From the NCBI RefSeq assembly GCF_030813595.1, contig NZ_JAUSUH010000014.1:24599-88598 (forward strand): a stretch of DNA of 64,000 nt, written 5' to 3'. Below, in pieces: positions 8,372 to 16,369 of the stretch (the first letter of the stretch is position 1; every line of letters begins with the position of its first letter). A program made the translations under genes and the position numbers. Under the pieces are notes generated by a model. That model made no database searches and was not told the origin of the DNA. It saw only the letters and a program-made list of their open reading frames with translations. The stretch comes from Ancylobacter vacuolatus. GTDB lineage: Bacteria > Pseudomonadota > Alphaproteobacteria > Rhizobiales > Xanthobacteraceae.

Positions 8372-9475
8372 TCAGCCGATCGCCACCACCGGATCGCCGA
8401 GCACGTCGAACAGCGGGGTGATGCCCAGCCCCGGCGCGTCGGAGGCAGTCATGAAGCCGTTCTCGCGCTTGGGCGCGCCGCTCGCGATGTCCACCGTGCC
8501 GTAACTGTTGAAATCAGTGGCGGAGAAGGTGAACTCCTCCGGCGTCGAGCGGGCGAGATGGGCGATGGTCGCGGTGACGATATCGCCGCCCCAGGTGTCC
8601 TCGATGGTCATTGGCGTGCCGGAGGCGACGCAGATGTCGCGCATCAGCCGCGCCTTGGTCAGCCCGCCGACCTTGGAGATCTTCAGGTTGATAATGTCCA
8701 TCGCGTCATCGGCCAGCGCCTTCATCAACGTGCCGACGCCGTCGATCACCTCGTCGAGCACGAAGGGCCGCGCGGTGCGGGCGCGCACCGAGAGGCACTC
8801 CTCATAGGTCGGGCAGGGCTGCTCGATATAGACGTCGAGATCGGCCACCTCGGCGCAGATGCGGGCGGCTTCCGCCCGTGTCCAGCCGGTATTGGCATCG
8901 GCGACCAGAATGTCGGAGGCGTCGAGAATCTCGCGGGTGGCGCGGATGCGGTCGATGTCCTGGTCGGCGTCACCGCCCACCTTGAGCTGGAACTTGGTGT
9001 AGCCCTCGGCCTTGTAGCCGGCGATCTTCTTCGCCATCACTTCAGGGGCTTCCTGCGAGATGGCGCGGTAGAGCGCGACCTTTTCCTGCGCCGCGCCGCC
9101 GAGCAGCTTGTAGACCGGCAGCCCCGCCACCTTGCCGAGAATGTCCCAGCACGCGATGTCGATCGGCGCCTTCACATAGGGGTGGCCGCGCAGCACCGCG
9201 TCCATGTGCCGGTTCAGCACGTTGAGATCGGTCGGGTCGAGGCCGATCACCTTCGGGCCGATCTCCTCCAGCCCGGCGCGCACGCCATGGGCATAGGCGG
9301 GCAGATAGGCCGAGCCGAGCGGGCAGCATTCGGCATAGCCGGTGATACCGGCATCGGTCTCCACCGCCACCACGGTGGAATCGAACACCTCGATGAAATT
9401 GCCGTTCGACCAGTTGTAGCGGCCCTCCTTGAGGGGGAGACCGACTTTATAGGCCTTGATGCCGGTGATCTTCAT
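8372..9475 (-). CDS. Enolase-superfamily (MLE subgroup) enzyme, probable cis-3-hydroxy-L-proline dehydratase
   Basis: This 367-residue enzyme has an N-terminal capping domain and a modified TIM barrel. Metal ligands are visible as Asp193 (VADAN), Glu218 (IEQP) and Asp241 (VLDE). The opposed acid/base lysines are Lys165 (FQLKVGG) and Lys265 (INLKISK). The gene lies between a trans-3-Hyp dehydratase and a 4-Hyp epimerase, the arrangement described for the Labrenzia aggregata enzyme that dehydrates cis-3-Hyp to delta1-pyrroline-2-carboxylate and also epimerises it at C2. The related hydroxyproline-betaine 2-epimerase HpbD is the main alternative. No Rieske demethylases for betaine breakdown are nearby, which argues against it. 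Confidence 0.8.
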   Translation of the reverse strand: MKITGIKAYKVGLPLKEGRYNWSNGNFIEVFDSTVVAVETDAGITGYAECCPLGSAYLPAYAHGVRAGLEEIGPKVIGLDPTDLNVLNRHMDAVLRGHPYVKAPIDIACWDILGKVAGLPVYKLLGGAAQEKVALYRAISQEAPEVMAKKIAGYKAEGYTKFQLKVGGDADQDIDRIRATREILDASDILVADANTGWTRAEAARICAEVADLDVYIEQPCPTYEECLSVRARTARPFVLDEVIDGVGTLMKALADDAMDIINLKISKVGGLTKARLMRDICVASGTPMTIEDTWGGDIVTATIAHLARSTPEEFTFSATDFNSYGTVDIASGAPKRENGFMTASDAPGLGITPLFDVLGDPVVAIG

Positions 9476-9517
9476 GGCGTGGTTTCCGTTGTCTGCCGTT
9501 GCCGCCCGCGTTCAGCC

Positions 9518-9556
9518 GTCATCCTGAGGTGCGAGCGCAGCGAGCCTCGAAGGATG
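9518..9556. repeat. Intergenic palindromic repeat, family 1, copy B
   Basis: A 39-bp copy of the element at 7083, with the same GTCATCC start and GAGGTGCGAGCGCAGCGAGCCTC core, ending in GGATG. It lies in the 90-bp gap between the cis-3-Hyp dehydratase and 4-Hyp epimerase genes. Confidence 0.8.
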
Positions 9557-9565
9557 TTGAAAGCC

Positions 9566-10567
9566 TCACACCACCACGAAGCCGTGCGCGAAGGGGTCGC
9601 GGTCGTCGATGAAGATGGTGTTGTAGCCGGTCATGCAGGCCCAGCCGCCGATGGAGGGGATGATCGCGTCGCGCTCGCCCACCTTCACCGCCGCCTCGAC
9701 CCGGCCCTTGAACAGCGAGCCGATGATGCTCTCATGCACGAAATCGTCGCCCACCTTCAGCTGGCCGCGCGCGGCGAGGTGCGCCATGCGCGAGGAGGTG
9801 CCGGTGCCGCAGGGCGAGCGGTCGATCGCCTTGTCGCCATAGAACACCGCGTTGCGCGCATGCGCTTCCGGGTGGCGGGCGACGCCGGTCCAGAGAATGT
9901 GCGAGAGGCCGCGAATCTCCGGCTTCTCCGGGTGGATGAACTCGTATTTCTCGTTCAGCGCCCGGCGCAGCGCCGGGCTCATGCCCACCAGTTCGCCGGC
10001 GGTGAAGTCGGCCATGTCGCGGAAGGCTTCTTGCGGCTCGACGATGGCGTAGAAATTCCCGCCATAGGCGACATCGACCGTCACCTCGCCAAGGCCGGGG
10101 CACTCAGCGGTGAGCCCGCGCGCATAGAGGAAGGCGGGCACGTTGGTGATGCGCACTTCTTCCACATATTGCCCGACCTGCCGGTATTCCGCCTTCACCA
10201 CGCCGGCGGGGGTGTCGAGCATCAAGACGCCGGGGGTCTTCGGCGTCACCAGCCCGTGCTCGATCGCCATCGTCACCGTGCCGATGGTGCCGTGGCCGCA
10301 CATGGGCAGGCAGCCCGAGGTTTCGATGAACAGGATGGCGACATCGCAATCGGGGCGGGTCGGGGGATAGAGGATCGAGCCCGACATCATGTCGTGGCCG
10401 CGCGGCTCGAACATCAGCCCGGTGCGGATCCAGTCGAATTCGCGCAGGAAATGGGCGCGCTTCTCGATCATGGTGTCGCCGACGAGGTTCGGCCCGCCGC
10501 CGGCCACCAGCCGCACCGGGTTGCCGCAGGTGTGGCCGTCAATGCAGAAGAAGCTGTGTCGCGCCAT
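9566..10567 (-). CDS. hypRE: 4-hydroxyproline 2-epimerase (proline racemase family)
   Basis: This 333-residue cytoplasmic enzyme has the full Cys/Cys pair of the superfamily: Cys90 in MCGHGTIG and Cys253 in DRSPCGTGTSS. These abstract and donate the C2 proton and interconvert trans-4-hydroxy-L-proline and cis-4-hydroxy-D-proline. Proline racemase is the alternative by sequence alone. The downstream-pathway D-Hyp oxidase and HPC deaminase genes make the 4-Hyp role much more likely. The ATG at 10567 was chosen over a GTG three codons upstream because of spacing. The gene follows the oxidase after 12 bp. Confidence 0.88.
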   Translation of the reverse strand: MARHSFFCIDGHTCGNPVRLVAGGGPNLVGDTMIEKRAHFLREFDWIRTGLMFEPRGHDMMSGSILYPPTRPDCDVAILFIETSGCLPMCGHGTIGTVTMAIEHGLVTPKTPGVLMLDTPAGVVKAEYRQVGQYVEEVRITNVPAFLYARGLTAECPGLGEVTVDVAYGGNFYAIVEPQEAFRDMADFTAGELVGMSPALRRALNEKYEFIHPEKPEIRGLSHILWTGVARHPEAHARNAVFYGDKAIDRSPCGTGTSSRMAHLAARGQLKVGDDFVHESIIGSLFKGRVEAAVKVGERDAIIPSIGGWACMTGYNTIFIDDRDPFAHGFVVV

Positions 10568-10579
10568 GGGTGTCACTCG

Positions 10580-11836
10580 TCAGAAACGGTCGGGGCGGAA
10601 GGGTTCGAGCGGAATGGAGGGCCGGCGCCCGGCCACCAGATCGGCGATCAGCCTGCCCGTTGCCGCGCTCTGGGTGAGGCCGAGATGGCCATGGCCGAAG
10701 GCATAGAGCACGCGCGCCGAAGCGGTGGCGGGGCCGATGACGGGGAGCGAATCCGGCAGGGAGGGGCGAAAGCCCATCCACTGCTTGCCGCCCTCGGTGC
10801 GCAGCCCCGGCAGGAACTGCGCCGCCTTGGTCAGCATCGCCTCGGAACGCTTGAAGTTCGGCGGTGCCTTCAGCCCGCCCAGCTCCACCGCCCCGCCGAC
10901 GCGGATGCCGGTGGAAAGCGGCGTCACCACGAAGCCATGGCCGCCAAAGGTGAGCTGGCGCCGCAGCTCGAAGGCGCCCGGCGGCAGGGTGGTGTTGTAG
11001 CCGCGCTCGGTCTCCAGCGGGATGGAATCGCCGAGCGACTTCGCCAGCGGGCGCGACCAGGCGCCACCGGCGATCACCGCCCGGCCGGCGTTCAGCACCT
11101 TGCCGTCGGCGAGGCGCAGTTGCACGCCCTGCGCGTGCGCCGTGAGGCTGACCACCTCGCCATGAACGAGCCCGGCGCCGCGCGCCATCACCATGCGGAA
11201 CAGGGCCAGCGCGTAGTGATAGGGGTCGCCCACCGTCTGCCAGTGCGGGGTGAAGGTGCCCACCGTGAAGCGCGGCGAAACGCCGGGCTGGAGGTCCGCC
11301 AGCCGCTCGCCGCGCACATGCTCCAAGGCGATGCCCTCGCGCGCCCGCGCCTCCCAGCCCGGCAGGGAGGCGGCAAGCTCGCCCTCGCTCTCATAGAGCT
11401 GGAGATTGCCGTCGGAGCGCAGATGTTCGGCGAGGCCGGCCTGGGTCACCAGTGCCTGCGTCGCGGTGGCGGCGAAGCGCATCAGATTGCCCTGCGCCGT
11501 GATCGAGGCGGCGTAGCGGTCGGGCAGGCTGGCGCGCCAGAAACGGATCAGCCAGGGCGTGATCTGCGGCAGGTAGCGCGGCGGAATGGAAAGCGGCCCC
11601 AGCGGGTCGAGCAGCCATTTCGGCGCCTTGCGCAGCATGCCGGGCGAGGCGAGGGGCAGAATGTCGGTAAAGGCCAGCGCCCCGGCATTGCCGTAGCTCG
11701 CCCCTTCCGCCACGCCGCCGCGCTCAACCAGCCGCACCCGATGCCCCTCGGCCAGCAGATGGAACGCGGTGGCGAGGCCGACAATGCCGGCACCGACGAT
11801 GACGATCTCATTGGATGGGGAGGCTGATGTGGGCAC
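10580..11836 (-). CDS. hypO: FAD-dependent D-amino-acid oxidase-like protein, probable D-hydroxyproline dehydrogenase
   Basis: This 418-residue flavoprotein of the DAO/DadA family has an N-terminal Rossmann dinucleotide motif (IVGAGIVGLA, residues 13-22). A second FAD contact lies near the C terminus (GHGHLGLTQSAATG). In the 4-hydroxyproline route this enzyme oxidises cis-4-hydroxy-D-proline to delta1-pyrroline-4-hydroxy-2-carboxylate. The single-subunit DadA-like form is used here; there is no sign of the multi-subunit LhpBEF type. It lies directly upstream of the epimerase that supplies its substrate. Confidence 0.85.
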   Translation of the reverse strand: MPTSASPSNEIVIVGAGIVGLATAFHLLAEGHRVRLVERGGVAEGASYGNAGALAFTDILPLASPGMLRKAPKWLLDPLGPLSIPPRYLPQITPWLIRFWRASLPDRYAASITAQGNLMRFAATATQALVTQAGLAEHLRSDGNLQLYESEGELAASLPGWEARAREGIALEHVRGERLADLQPGVSPRFTVGTFTPHWQTVGDPYHYALALFRMVMARGAGLVHGEVVSLTAHAQGVQLRLADGKVLNAGRAVIAGGAWSRPLAKSLGDSIPLETERGYNTTLPPGAFELRRQLTFGGHGFVVTPLSTGIRVGGAVELGGLKAPPNFKRSEAMLTKAAQFLPGLRTEGGKQWMGFRPSLPDSLPVIGPATASARVLYAFGHGHLGLTQSAATGRLIADLVAGRRPSIPLEPFRPDRF

Positions 11837-11953
11837 GGGTTTGACCGACGTCGTTAGAGAGGGCCATCCCCCGCCTTCCGGCGGGAGATGAAGCAGGTTG
11901 AAGTAACCTCGAGCGCGGCGCCCTCAGGATCGGATGCGTGCGCGACCAGCAAC

Positions 11954-12054
11954 GTCATCCTGAGGCCCGGCTTAAGCTGGGCCTCGAAGGAGGCTCGTCG
12001 CGCCGGCCCGGAACCCATCCTTCGAGGCGCGCTGCGCGCGCACCTCAGGATGAC
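11954..12054. repeat. Intergenic palindromic repeat, family 1, expanded copy C
   Basis: About 100 bp with inverted ends GTCATCCTGAGG and CCTCAGGATGAC. It contains two half-elements, each with its own dyad (GGCCCGGCTTAAGCTGGGCC and GAGGCGCGCTGCGCGCGC). It sits in the 277-bp gap between the deaminase and oxidase genes. Confidence 0.8.
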
Positions 12055-12113
12055 GGCGCTTCCAGACCGGTGGCCTGGGCGTCGCACGCCTGAGGTGAGC
12101 GCGGTTTGCCGCC

Positions 12114-13010
12114 TCACGCCGCCTTGGCGAGGGTCGGGCGGGTGGCGAGGCCTTCGCGCACGATGCGCTCGACCTTGGCGCGCTGCTCGCCATCGAGTGG
12201 CAGGCGGGGGGCGCGCACGCGCTCGGTGGTGCCCGTCACCATCGCCTCGACCAGCTTCAGGTTCTGGACGAGATAGGTCGAGACGTCGAGGTCGAGCAGC
12301 GGGCGGAACCAGCGGTAGATTTCCAGCGCCTCGTCATAGCGCTTGGCCTTCATCAGCCGGTAGATCGCCACCGTCTCCTCGGGGAAGGCGACCACGAGGC
12401 CGGCGACCCAGCCCACCGCGCCGAGCGCCAGCGCCTCAAAGGCGAGGTTATCGACGCCGGTGAAGATGTCGAAGCGATCACCGAAGGCGTTCTGCAGTTC
12501 CACCGTGCGGCGGATGTCGTCCGAGGACTCCTTCACCGCGACGAAGCGCGTGTCCTTGGCCAGTTCCGCCATGATGTCGATGGTGATGTCGACGCGGTAG
12601 GCGATGCGGTTGGAATAGATCATGACCGGCAGGTCGGCGGCCTCAGCCACCGCCGAGAGGGTCGCGACCGTTTCCTTCGGGTTGGTGTGGTAGACGAGGC
12701 TCGGCACCACCATCAGCCCGTCGGCACCGGCCTGCGCGGCGCGCTTGGCGAGGCTCGCGCAATCGCGGGTGGCGGCATCGGCGATGGTCATCAGCACCGG
12801 GCGCTTGCCGGCGACCGACTTGGCGGTCTTCAGCACGGCAAGGCGCTCGTCATGCGAGAGCATCGGGCCTTCGCCGAGCGAGCCGTTGACGATGATGCCA
12901 TCGACGCCCGCATCGATCTGAAGGGCGAAGCAGCGCTCCATCTCCTTATGGTCGAGCGTGTCGTCTTCGTTGAACTTGGCGGTAACGGCGGGATAGACGC
13001 CCTGCCACAT
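12114..13010 (-). CDS. hypD: DHDPS/NAL-family lyase, probable delta1-pyrroline-4-hydroxy-2-carboxylate deaminase
   Basis: This 298-residue TIM-barrel aldolase-family protein has the Schiff-base Lys160 in VAVKESS and the catalytic Tyr132 in MIYSNR. The family GxxGE-like loop appears as NGSLGEGP. In hydroxyproline breakdown this family converts delta1-pyrroline-4-hydroxy-2-carboxylate to alpha-ketoglutarate semialdehyde and ammonia. The start has an AAGGAG site 8 bp upstream. It sits between the ABC transporter genes and the D-Hyp oxidase. Dihydrodipicolinate synthase is unlikely because the gene is embedded in this operon. Confidence 0.85.
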   Translation of the reverse strand: MWQGVYPAVTAKFNEDDTLDHKEMERCFALQIDAGVDGIIVNGSLGEGPMLSHDERLAVLKTAKSVAGKRPVLMTIADAATRDCASLAKRAAQAGADGLMVVPSLVYHTNPKETVATLSAVAEAADLPVMIYSNRIAYRVDITIDIMAELAKDTRFVAVKESSDDIRRTVELQNAFGDRFDIFTGVDNLAFEALALGAVGWVAGLVVAFPEETVAIYRLMKAKRYDEALEIYRWFRPLLDLDVSTYLVQNLKLVEAMVTGTTERVRAPRLPLDGEQRAKVERIVREGLATRPTLAKAA

Positions 13011-13050
13011 GGGAGTGCTCCTTAAGTCTCTTGCGAATGCGATCTATGGA

Positions 13051-13776
13051 TCAGAGGACGGATTTCAGGAAGTCGATCGTTTCCGGCTCGCGCGGATTGC
13101 CGATCACCTGGGCGGGTGGGCCGATCTCGTGGATGCGGCCCTTGTGGAAGAAGGCGACGCGGTTCGACACCTCGCGGGCGAAGGCGATCTCGTGGGTGAC
13201 GACGATCATCGTCATGCCCTCGGAGGAGAGCAGGCGCATCGTGTCGAGCACCTCGCCCACCAGCTGCGGGTCGAGCGCCGAGGTCACTTCGTCGAACAGC
13301 ATGTAGTCCGGCGACATGGCGAGCGCGCGGGCGATCGCCATGCGCTGCTGCTGCCCGCCGGAAAGCTTGGAGGGATAGACCGCGATCTTCTCGCTGAGGC
13401 CGACGCGGGCGAGCTTTTCCACCGCGATCGCCTCGGCCTCGGCCTTCGATTTGCCGAGCACCTTGCGCGGCGCCAGCATCACGTTTTCCAGCACGGTCAG
13501 ATGCGGGAAGGCGTTCCACTGTTGGAAAACAATGCCGATCTTGCGGCGCAGCTTGTTGAGATCGGTGCCGCGGCCGTGCACATCGGTCCCATCGACCAGA
13601 ATGCGACCCGAATTAATCGGTTCCAACCCATTGATGCACATGAGCAAGGTCGACTTGCCCGAGCCCGAGCCGCCGATGATGGAGACCACCTCGCCCTTCT
13701 CGACGGTCATGGTGACGCCCTTGACCACTTCGAGCGAGCCGAAGGCTTTGTGGACGTCCTGGATTTCGATCGACAT
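13051..13776 (-). CDS. Amino-acid ABC transporter ATP-binding protein (HisP/GlnQ type)
   Basis: This 241-residue ATPase has a Walker A at residues 35-42 (GGSGSGKS) and the signature LSGGQQQRMAIARA. Its Walker B is MLFDEVTSALDP, where Val replaces the usual Pro after DE. It powers polar amino-acid uptake at the inner face of the membrane. It lies 8 bp downstream of its permease gene and just upstream of the deaminase. The imported amino acid is therefore probably hydroxyproline, as for the rhizobial HypMNPQ system. Confidence 0.92.
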   Translation of the reverse strand: MSIEIQDVHKAFGSLEVVKGVTMTVEKGEVVSIIGGSGSGKSTLLMCINGLEPINSGRILVDGTDVHGRGTDLNKLRRKIGIVFQQWNAFPHLTVLENVMLAPRKVLGKSKAEAEAIAVEKLARVGLSEKIAVYPSKLSGGQQQRMAIARALAMSPDYMLFDEVTSALDPQLVGEVLDTMRLLSSEGMTMIVVTHEIAFAREVSNRVAFFHKGRIHEIGPPAQVIGNPREPETIDFLKSVL

Positions 13777-13784
13777 GTCGGTCC

Positions 13785-14450
13785 TCAGTCGTTCTCGCGC
13801 CAGCGCTTCTCAAGGCGTGCGCCGAGGCGGGCGATGGGGAAGCTCATCAGGAAATAGATCAGTCCGGCGATGGAGAGCACGAAGAGCGGCTCCTGGATGC
13901 GGGTGACGATCACCTGCGAGGAGCGCAGCAATTCGACCACGCCGATCCACCACACCATGGCGGTGTCCTTCATCACGCCGAGCGTGAGGCCGATCCAGCT
14001 TGGCAGGGCGACGCGCATGGCGATGGGGAAAACGATCTCGGTCAGGTCCTGCCGCCAGCTCAGCCCCAGCGAGCGCGCGGCGCGGCGCGTCGTGGTCGGC
14101 ACGGCGAGGAAGCCCGAGCGCACGATCTCGGTGCAATAGGCGGACATGTAAAGCGCCAGCACCACGCAACCCACCGTGAACGGGCTCCAGTGAATGCCGA
14201 TGATGGTCTTGAACGAGTTCGCCACCACCAGCTGGATCAGCAGGGGAATGGAGCGGAACACGTCCAGCACCGCGCCAAGCGGGGCATTCACCCACCAGGG
14301 CGAGATGGCGCGGACGACGCCGAAGACCACGCCGAGCAGCGTGCCGCCGAGCACCGCCCAGAAGGTGAGCATCAGCGTGACGCCGGCGCCCTTCAGCATG
14401 AACCAGAGGTCGTTGGCCGAGAAGGTGGTGTCGAACAGGGAGGAGAACAT
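13785..14450 (-). CDS. Amino-acid ABC transporter permease (HisM/GlnP type)
   Basis: This 221-residue inner-membrane permease has about five helices and the binding-protein-dependent transport EAA-like loop (SLGLSWRQDLTEIVFPIAMRVALPSW). A GGGAGG ribosome-binding site precedes the start. It forms a heterodimer with the permease encoded 12 bp upstream. Confidence 0.92.
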   Translation of the reverse strand: MFSSLFDTTFSANDLWFMLKGAGVTLMLTFWAVLGGTLLGVVFGVVRAISPWWVNAPLGAVLDVFRSIPLLIQLVVANSFKTIIGIHWSPFTVGCVVLALYMSAYCTEIVRSGFLAVPTTTRRAARSLGLSWRQDLTEIVFPIAMRVALPSWIGLTLGVMKDTAMVWWIGVVELLRSSQVIVTRIQEPLFVLSIAGLIYFLMSFPIARLGARLEKRWREND

Positions 14451-14462
14451 GGCGCGCCTCCC

Positions 14463-15125
14463 TCAGTAGCGGAACAGCCGCCACGCCATCAGGCGCGCGG
14501 AAACGGTGACGAACTTGGCGAGCAGATAATAGATCACCGCCGCCAGGGCGAAATATTCGAAGGTGCGGAAGGAGCGGACATTATATTCCTGCGTCACCCC
14601 GGTCAGATCGTCGTTGAGGCCAACGATGACGCCGAGCGAGGTCATCAGGATCGCCCAGACCATCTGGTTGGTGAGCGGATAGAAGACGATGCGGAACATC
14701 TGCGGCATCATCACCAGCCGGAAGGCCTGGATCTGGCCCATGCCGAGCGAGCGGGCGGCGCGGAGCTGCGTCTGCGGCACGGCGCGCAGGCCGCCGCGAA
14801 AGGTCTCCGCGAGATAGCCGGCATTGTTGAAGGTGATGCCCGCCAGCAGCGCGACGAAGCTGTCGAGATGGATGCCGAGCGAGCCGAGGCCGAAATAGGC
14901 CATGTAGATCTGGAACAGAGCCGGGGTGTTGCGGGCCAGTTCGACCCAGCTCACCGCCGCCGCGCGGAAGACGCGGTATTTCGAGGAGGCGCCGACCGCG
15001 AGCAGCACCGCGAAGAACACGCCGAGCACCATGGAGAGCACGGCGATCTCAAGCGTGACCAGCGCGCCCCACAGCATGTCGGGCAGCGCGCGGAACGCCG
15101 GCAGCCAGTGGAAAGTATAGTTCAT
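14463..15125 (-). CDS. Amino-acid ABC transporter permease (HisQ type)
   Basis: This 220-residue inner-membrane permease is paired with the preceding one. The EAA-like loop is SLGMGQIQAFRLVMMPQMFRIVFYPL. The ATG at 15125 (MNYTFHW) was chosen; a 15-codon in-frame extension would run towards the intergenic repeat and lacks family similarity. It is the second gene of the hydroxyproline operon after the binding protein. Confidence 0.9.
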   Translation of the reverse strand: MNYTFHWLPAFRALPDMLWGALVTLEIAVLSMVLGVFFAVLLAVGASSKYRVFRAAAVSWVELARNTPALFQIYMAYFGLGSLGIHLDSFVALLAGITFNNAGYLAETFRGGLRAVPQTQLRAARSLGMGQIQAFRLVMMPQMFRIVFYPLTNQMVWAILMTSLGVIVGLNDDLTGVTQEYNVRSFRTFEYFALAAVIYYLLAKFVTVSARLMAWRLFRY

Positions 15126-15185
15126 GGCGGGCTCGTGGTCGCGGGCATCGGGCGCAGAATGCAGGGGCAAGAAAGATGCCGGGCC

Positions 15186-15281
15186 GTCATCCCGGCCTGA
15201 GGCGAAGCCACAGAGCCGGGATCGTCGACCGGGCTTGCCTCGGTGCGATCCCGGATCGGCCTGCCGGCCGTCCGGGATGAC
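15186..15281. repeat. Intergenic palindromic repeat, family 3
   Basis: A 96-bp element has inverted ends GTCATCCCGG and CCGGGATGAC and an internal GATCGTCGACC / GATCCCGGATC dyad. It lies between the binding-protein gene and the first permease gene. It could form an mRNA hairpin that raises binding-protein levels relative to the permeases, but that is inference. Confidence 0.75.
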
Positions 15282-15296
15282 ACGAGGGAGACCCGC

Positions 15297-16112
15297 TCAG
15301 CGATAGACGCCGGGAACAGTCAGGCTGGGCGCCTCGCCAAGGCCGATCCACTTGTCGTAGAGGGCCTTGTAGCGGCCGGTGCGGACCTGCTGATTCACGA
15401 ACAGGTTCAGATAGTTGAGAAGGCCCTGCTCGTTGCGCAGGGCGATCAGCGCGACATAGTCGATGTCGTAGGGGGCATCGCCGCCCATCATCAGGCCCTT
15501 ATACTTGCCTTCCTTGACGATCGCCGCAGCAACGGTGGAGGTAACCACAGTCGCGTCGATCTGGCCCTGCGAAAGCGCAAGGAACACGTCGGCCTGGTTC
15601 TGGTAGCCGCGGAAGGTAGTGCCAGCGCCCCATTTCTTGACGTCGCTCTCGAGCGCCATGGCCTCGAAAGTACCTGAAACCGAGCCGGTCTTCTTGCCCT
15701 TGAGGCTGTCGTAATCCTTGATCCCCACGCCGTCCTTGGTGAGAACTACCATCGTGAAGGCGAAATACGGAATGGTGAAGCCGGCGGTCTTGGCGCGCTC
15801 CAGCGTGTCGGAGGTCGAGGCGACGCCGACATCGACGCGGCCCGAGACCAGCGCGGGGATGCGGTCGGGGAAGGGGGTCTCGACGACCTCGGCCTTCACG
15901 CCCAGCGCCTTGGCGAGGTCGTTGCAGTAATCGACGTCGAAGCCGATCGGCTCATTATTGGCGTCGCGCGATCCCATGGGCGGGAAATCCAGCACCACGG
16001 CGCAGCGCAGCGTGCCGGAAGCGATGATGTCGTCGAGCTTGTCCGCCTGCGCGGGCAGGACGGCGGCGAGCGTCAGCGCCGCCGCGGCCAGAATGCCGAA
16101 TCCCTTAGCCAT
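15297..16112 (-). CDS. Amino-acid ABC transporter periplasmic binding protein
   Basis: This 271-residue SBP_bac_3-family protein has a Sec signal peptide (MAKGFGILAAAALTLAAVLPAQA). The mature part has the family segments GFDVDYCNDLAKALG, FPDRIPALVSGRVDVG and QGQIDATVV. The start at 16112 is fixed by an AGAGGAG site. A 35-codon in-frame extension upstream is Arg-rich and lacks signal character. It is the first gene of the operon, opposite the GntR regulator, and the likely ligand is a hydroxyproline isomer. Confidence 0.92.
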   Translation of the reverse strand: MAKGFGILAAAALTLAAVLPAQADKLDDIIASGTLRCAVVLDFPPMGSRDANNEPIGFDVDYCNDLAKALGVKAEVVETPFPDRIPALVSGRVDVGVASTSDTLERAKTAGFTIPYFAFTMVVLTKDGVGIKDYDSLKGKKTGSVSGTFEAMALESDVKKWGAGTTFRGYQNQADVFLALSQGQIDATVVTSTVAAAIVKEGKYKGLMMGGDAPYDIDYVALIALRNEQGLLNYLNLFVNQQVRTGRYKALYDKWIGLGEAPSLTVPGVYR

Positions 16113-16207
16113 TGATGGCTCTCCTCTGGAGGAAGCTGTCTTCATTGTTGATGGCCGGCGGCGCCGAAGGAGGCGCCGGTTCCGGCGACAGGAGAAGCTT
16201 GCGATTT

Positions 16208-16217
16208 TTGGATCCAA
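16208..16217. promoter_or_regulatory. Candidate GntR operator upstream of the hydroxyproline operon
   Basis: A perfect 10-bp palindrome, TTGGATCCAA, lies in the 257-bp gap between the divergent binding-protein and GntR genes. A related half-site (TATCCA) follows at 16225-16230. Short AT-flanked dyads of this size are typical FCD-GntR operators. Confidence 0.5.
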
Positions 16218-16369
16218 GTTTCAATATCCATTTTGCAGGAGCCGAATGAAATTTACCTGTGGTCGGCCGGTGGCATCGCGCGCGACAAAACGGCAGGGTG
16301 TAGGGACGCTGGGCCGCGTCCGGTGACATGGACCGGCGGCCCGGCCACGCCGTTGAGGAGGCAGGCACG

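Noticed and set aside
8318..11827. 1169-codon plus-strand open frame
   Set aside because: It is antisense to four well-recognised enzyme genes and its product is a low-complexity His/Arg/Gly/Ala-rich sequence, the usual shadow of high-GC codon use.
7083..12054. CRISPR array made by the repeated elements
   Set aside because: The copies are single, irregularly spaced by kilobases and each is a palindrome; no cas genes are present.
12114..13010. Dihydrodipicolinate synthase for lysine biosynthesis
   Set aside because: The Schiff-base Lys and Tyr fit the superfamily, but the operon context is hydroxyproline catabolism.
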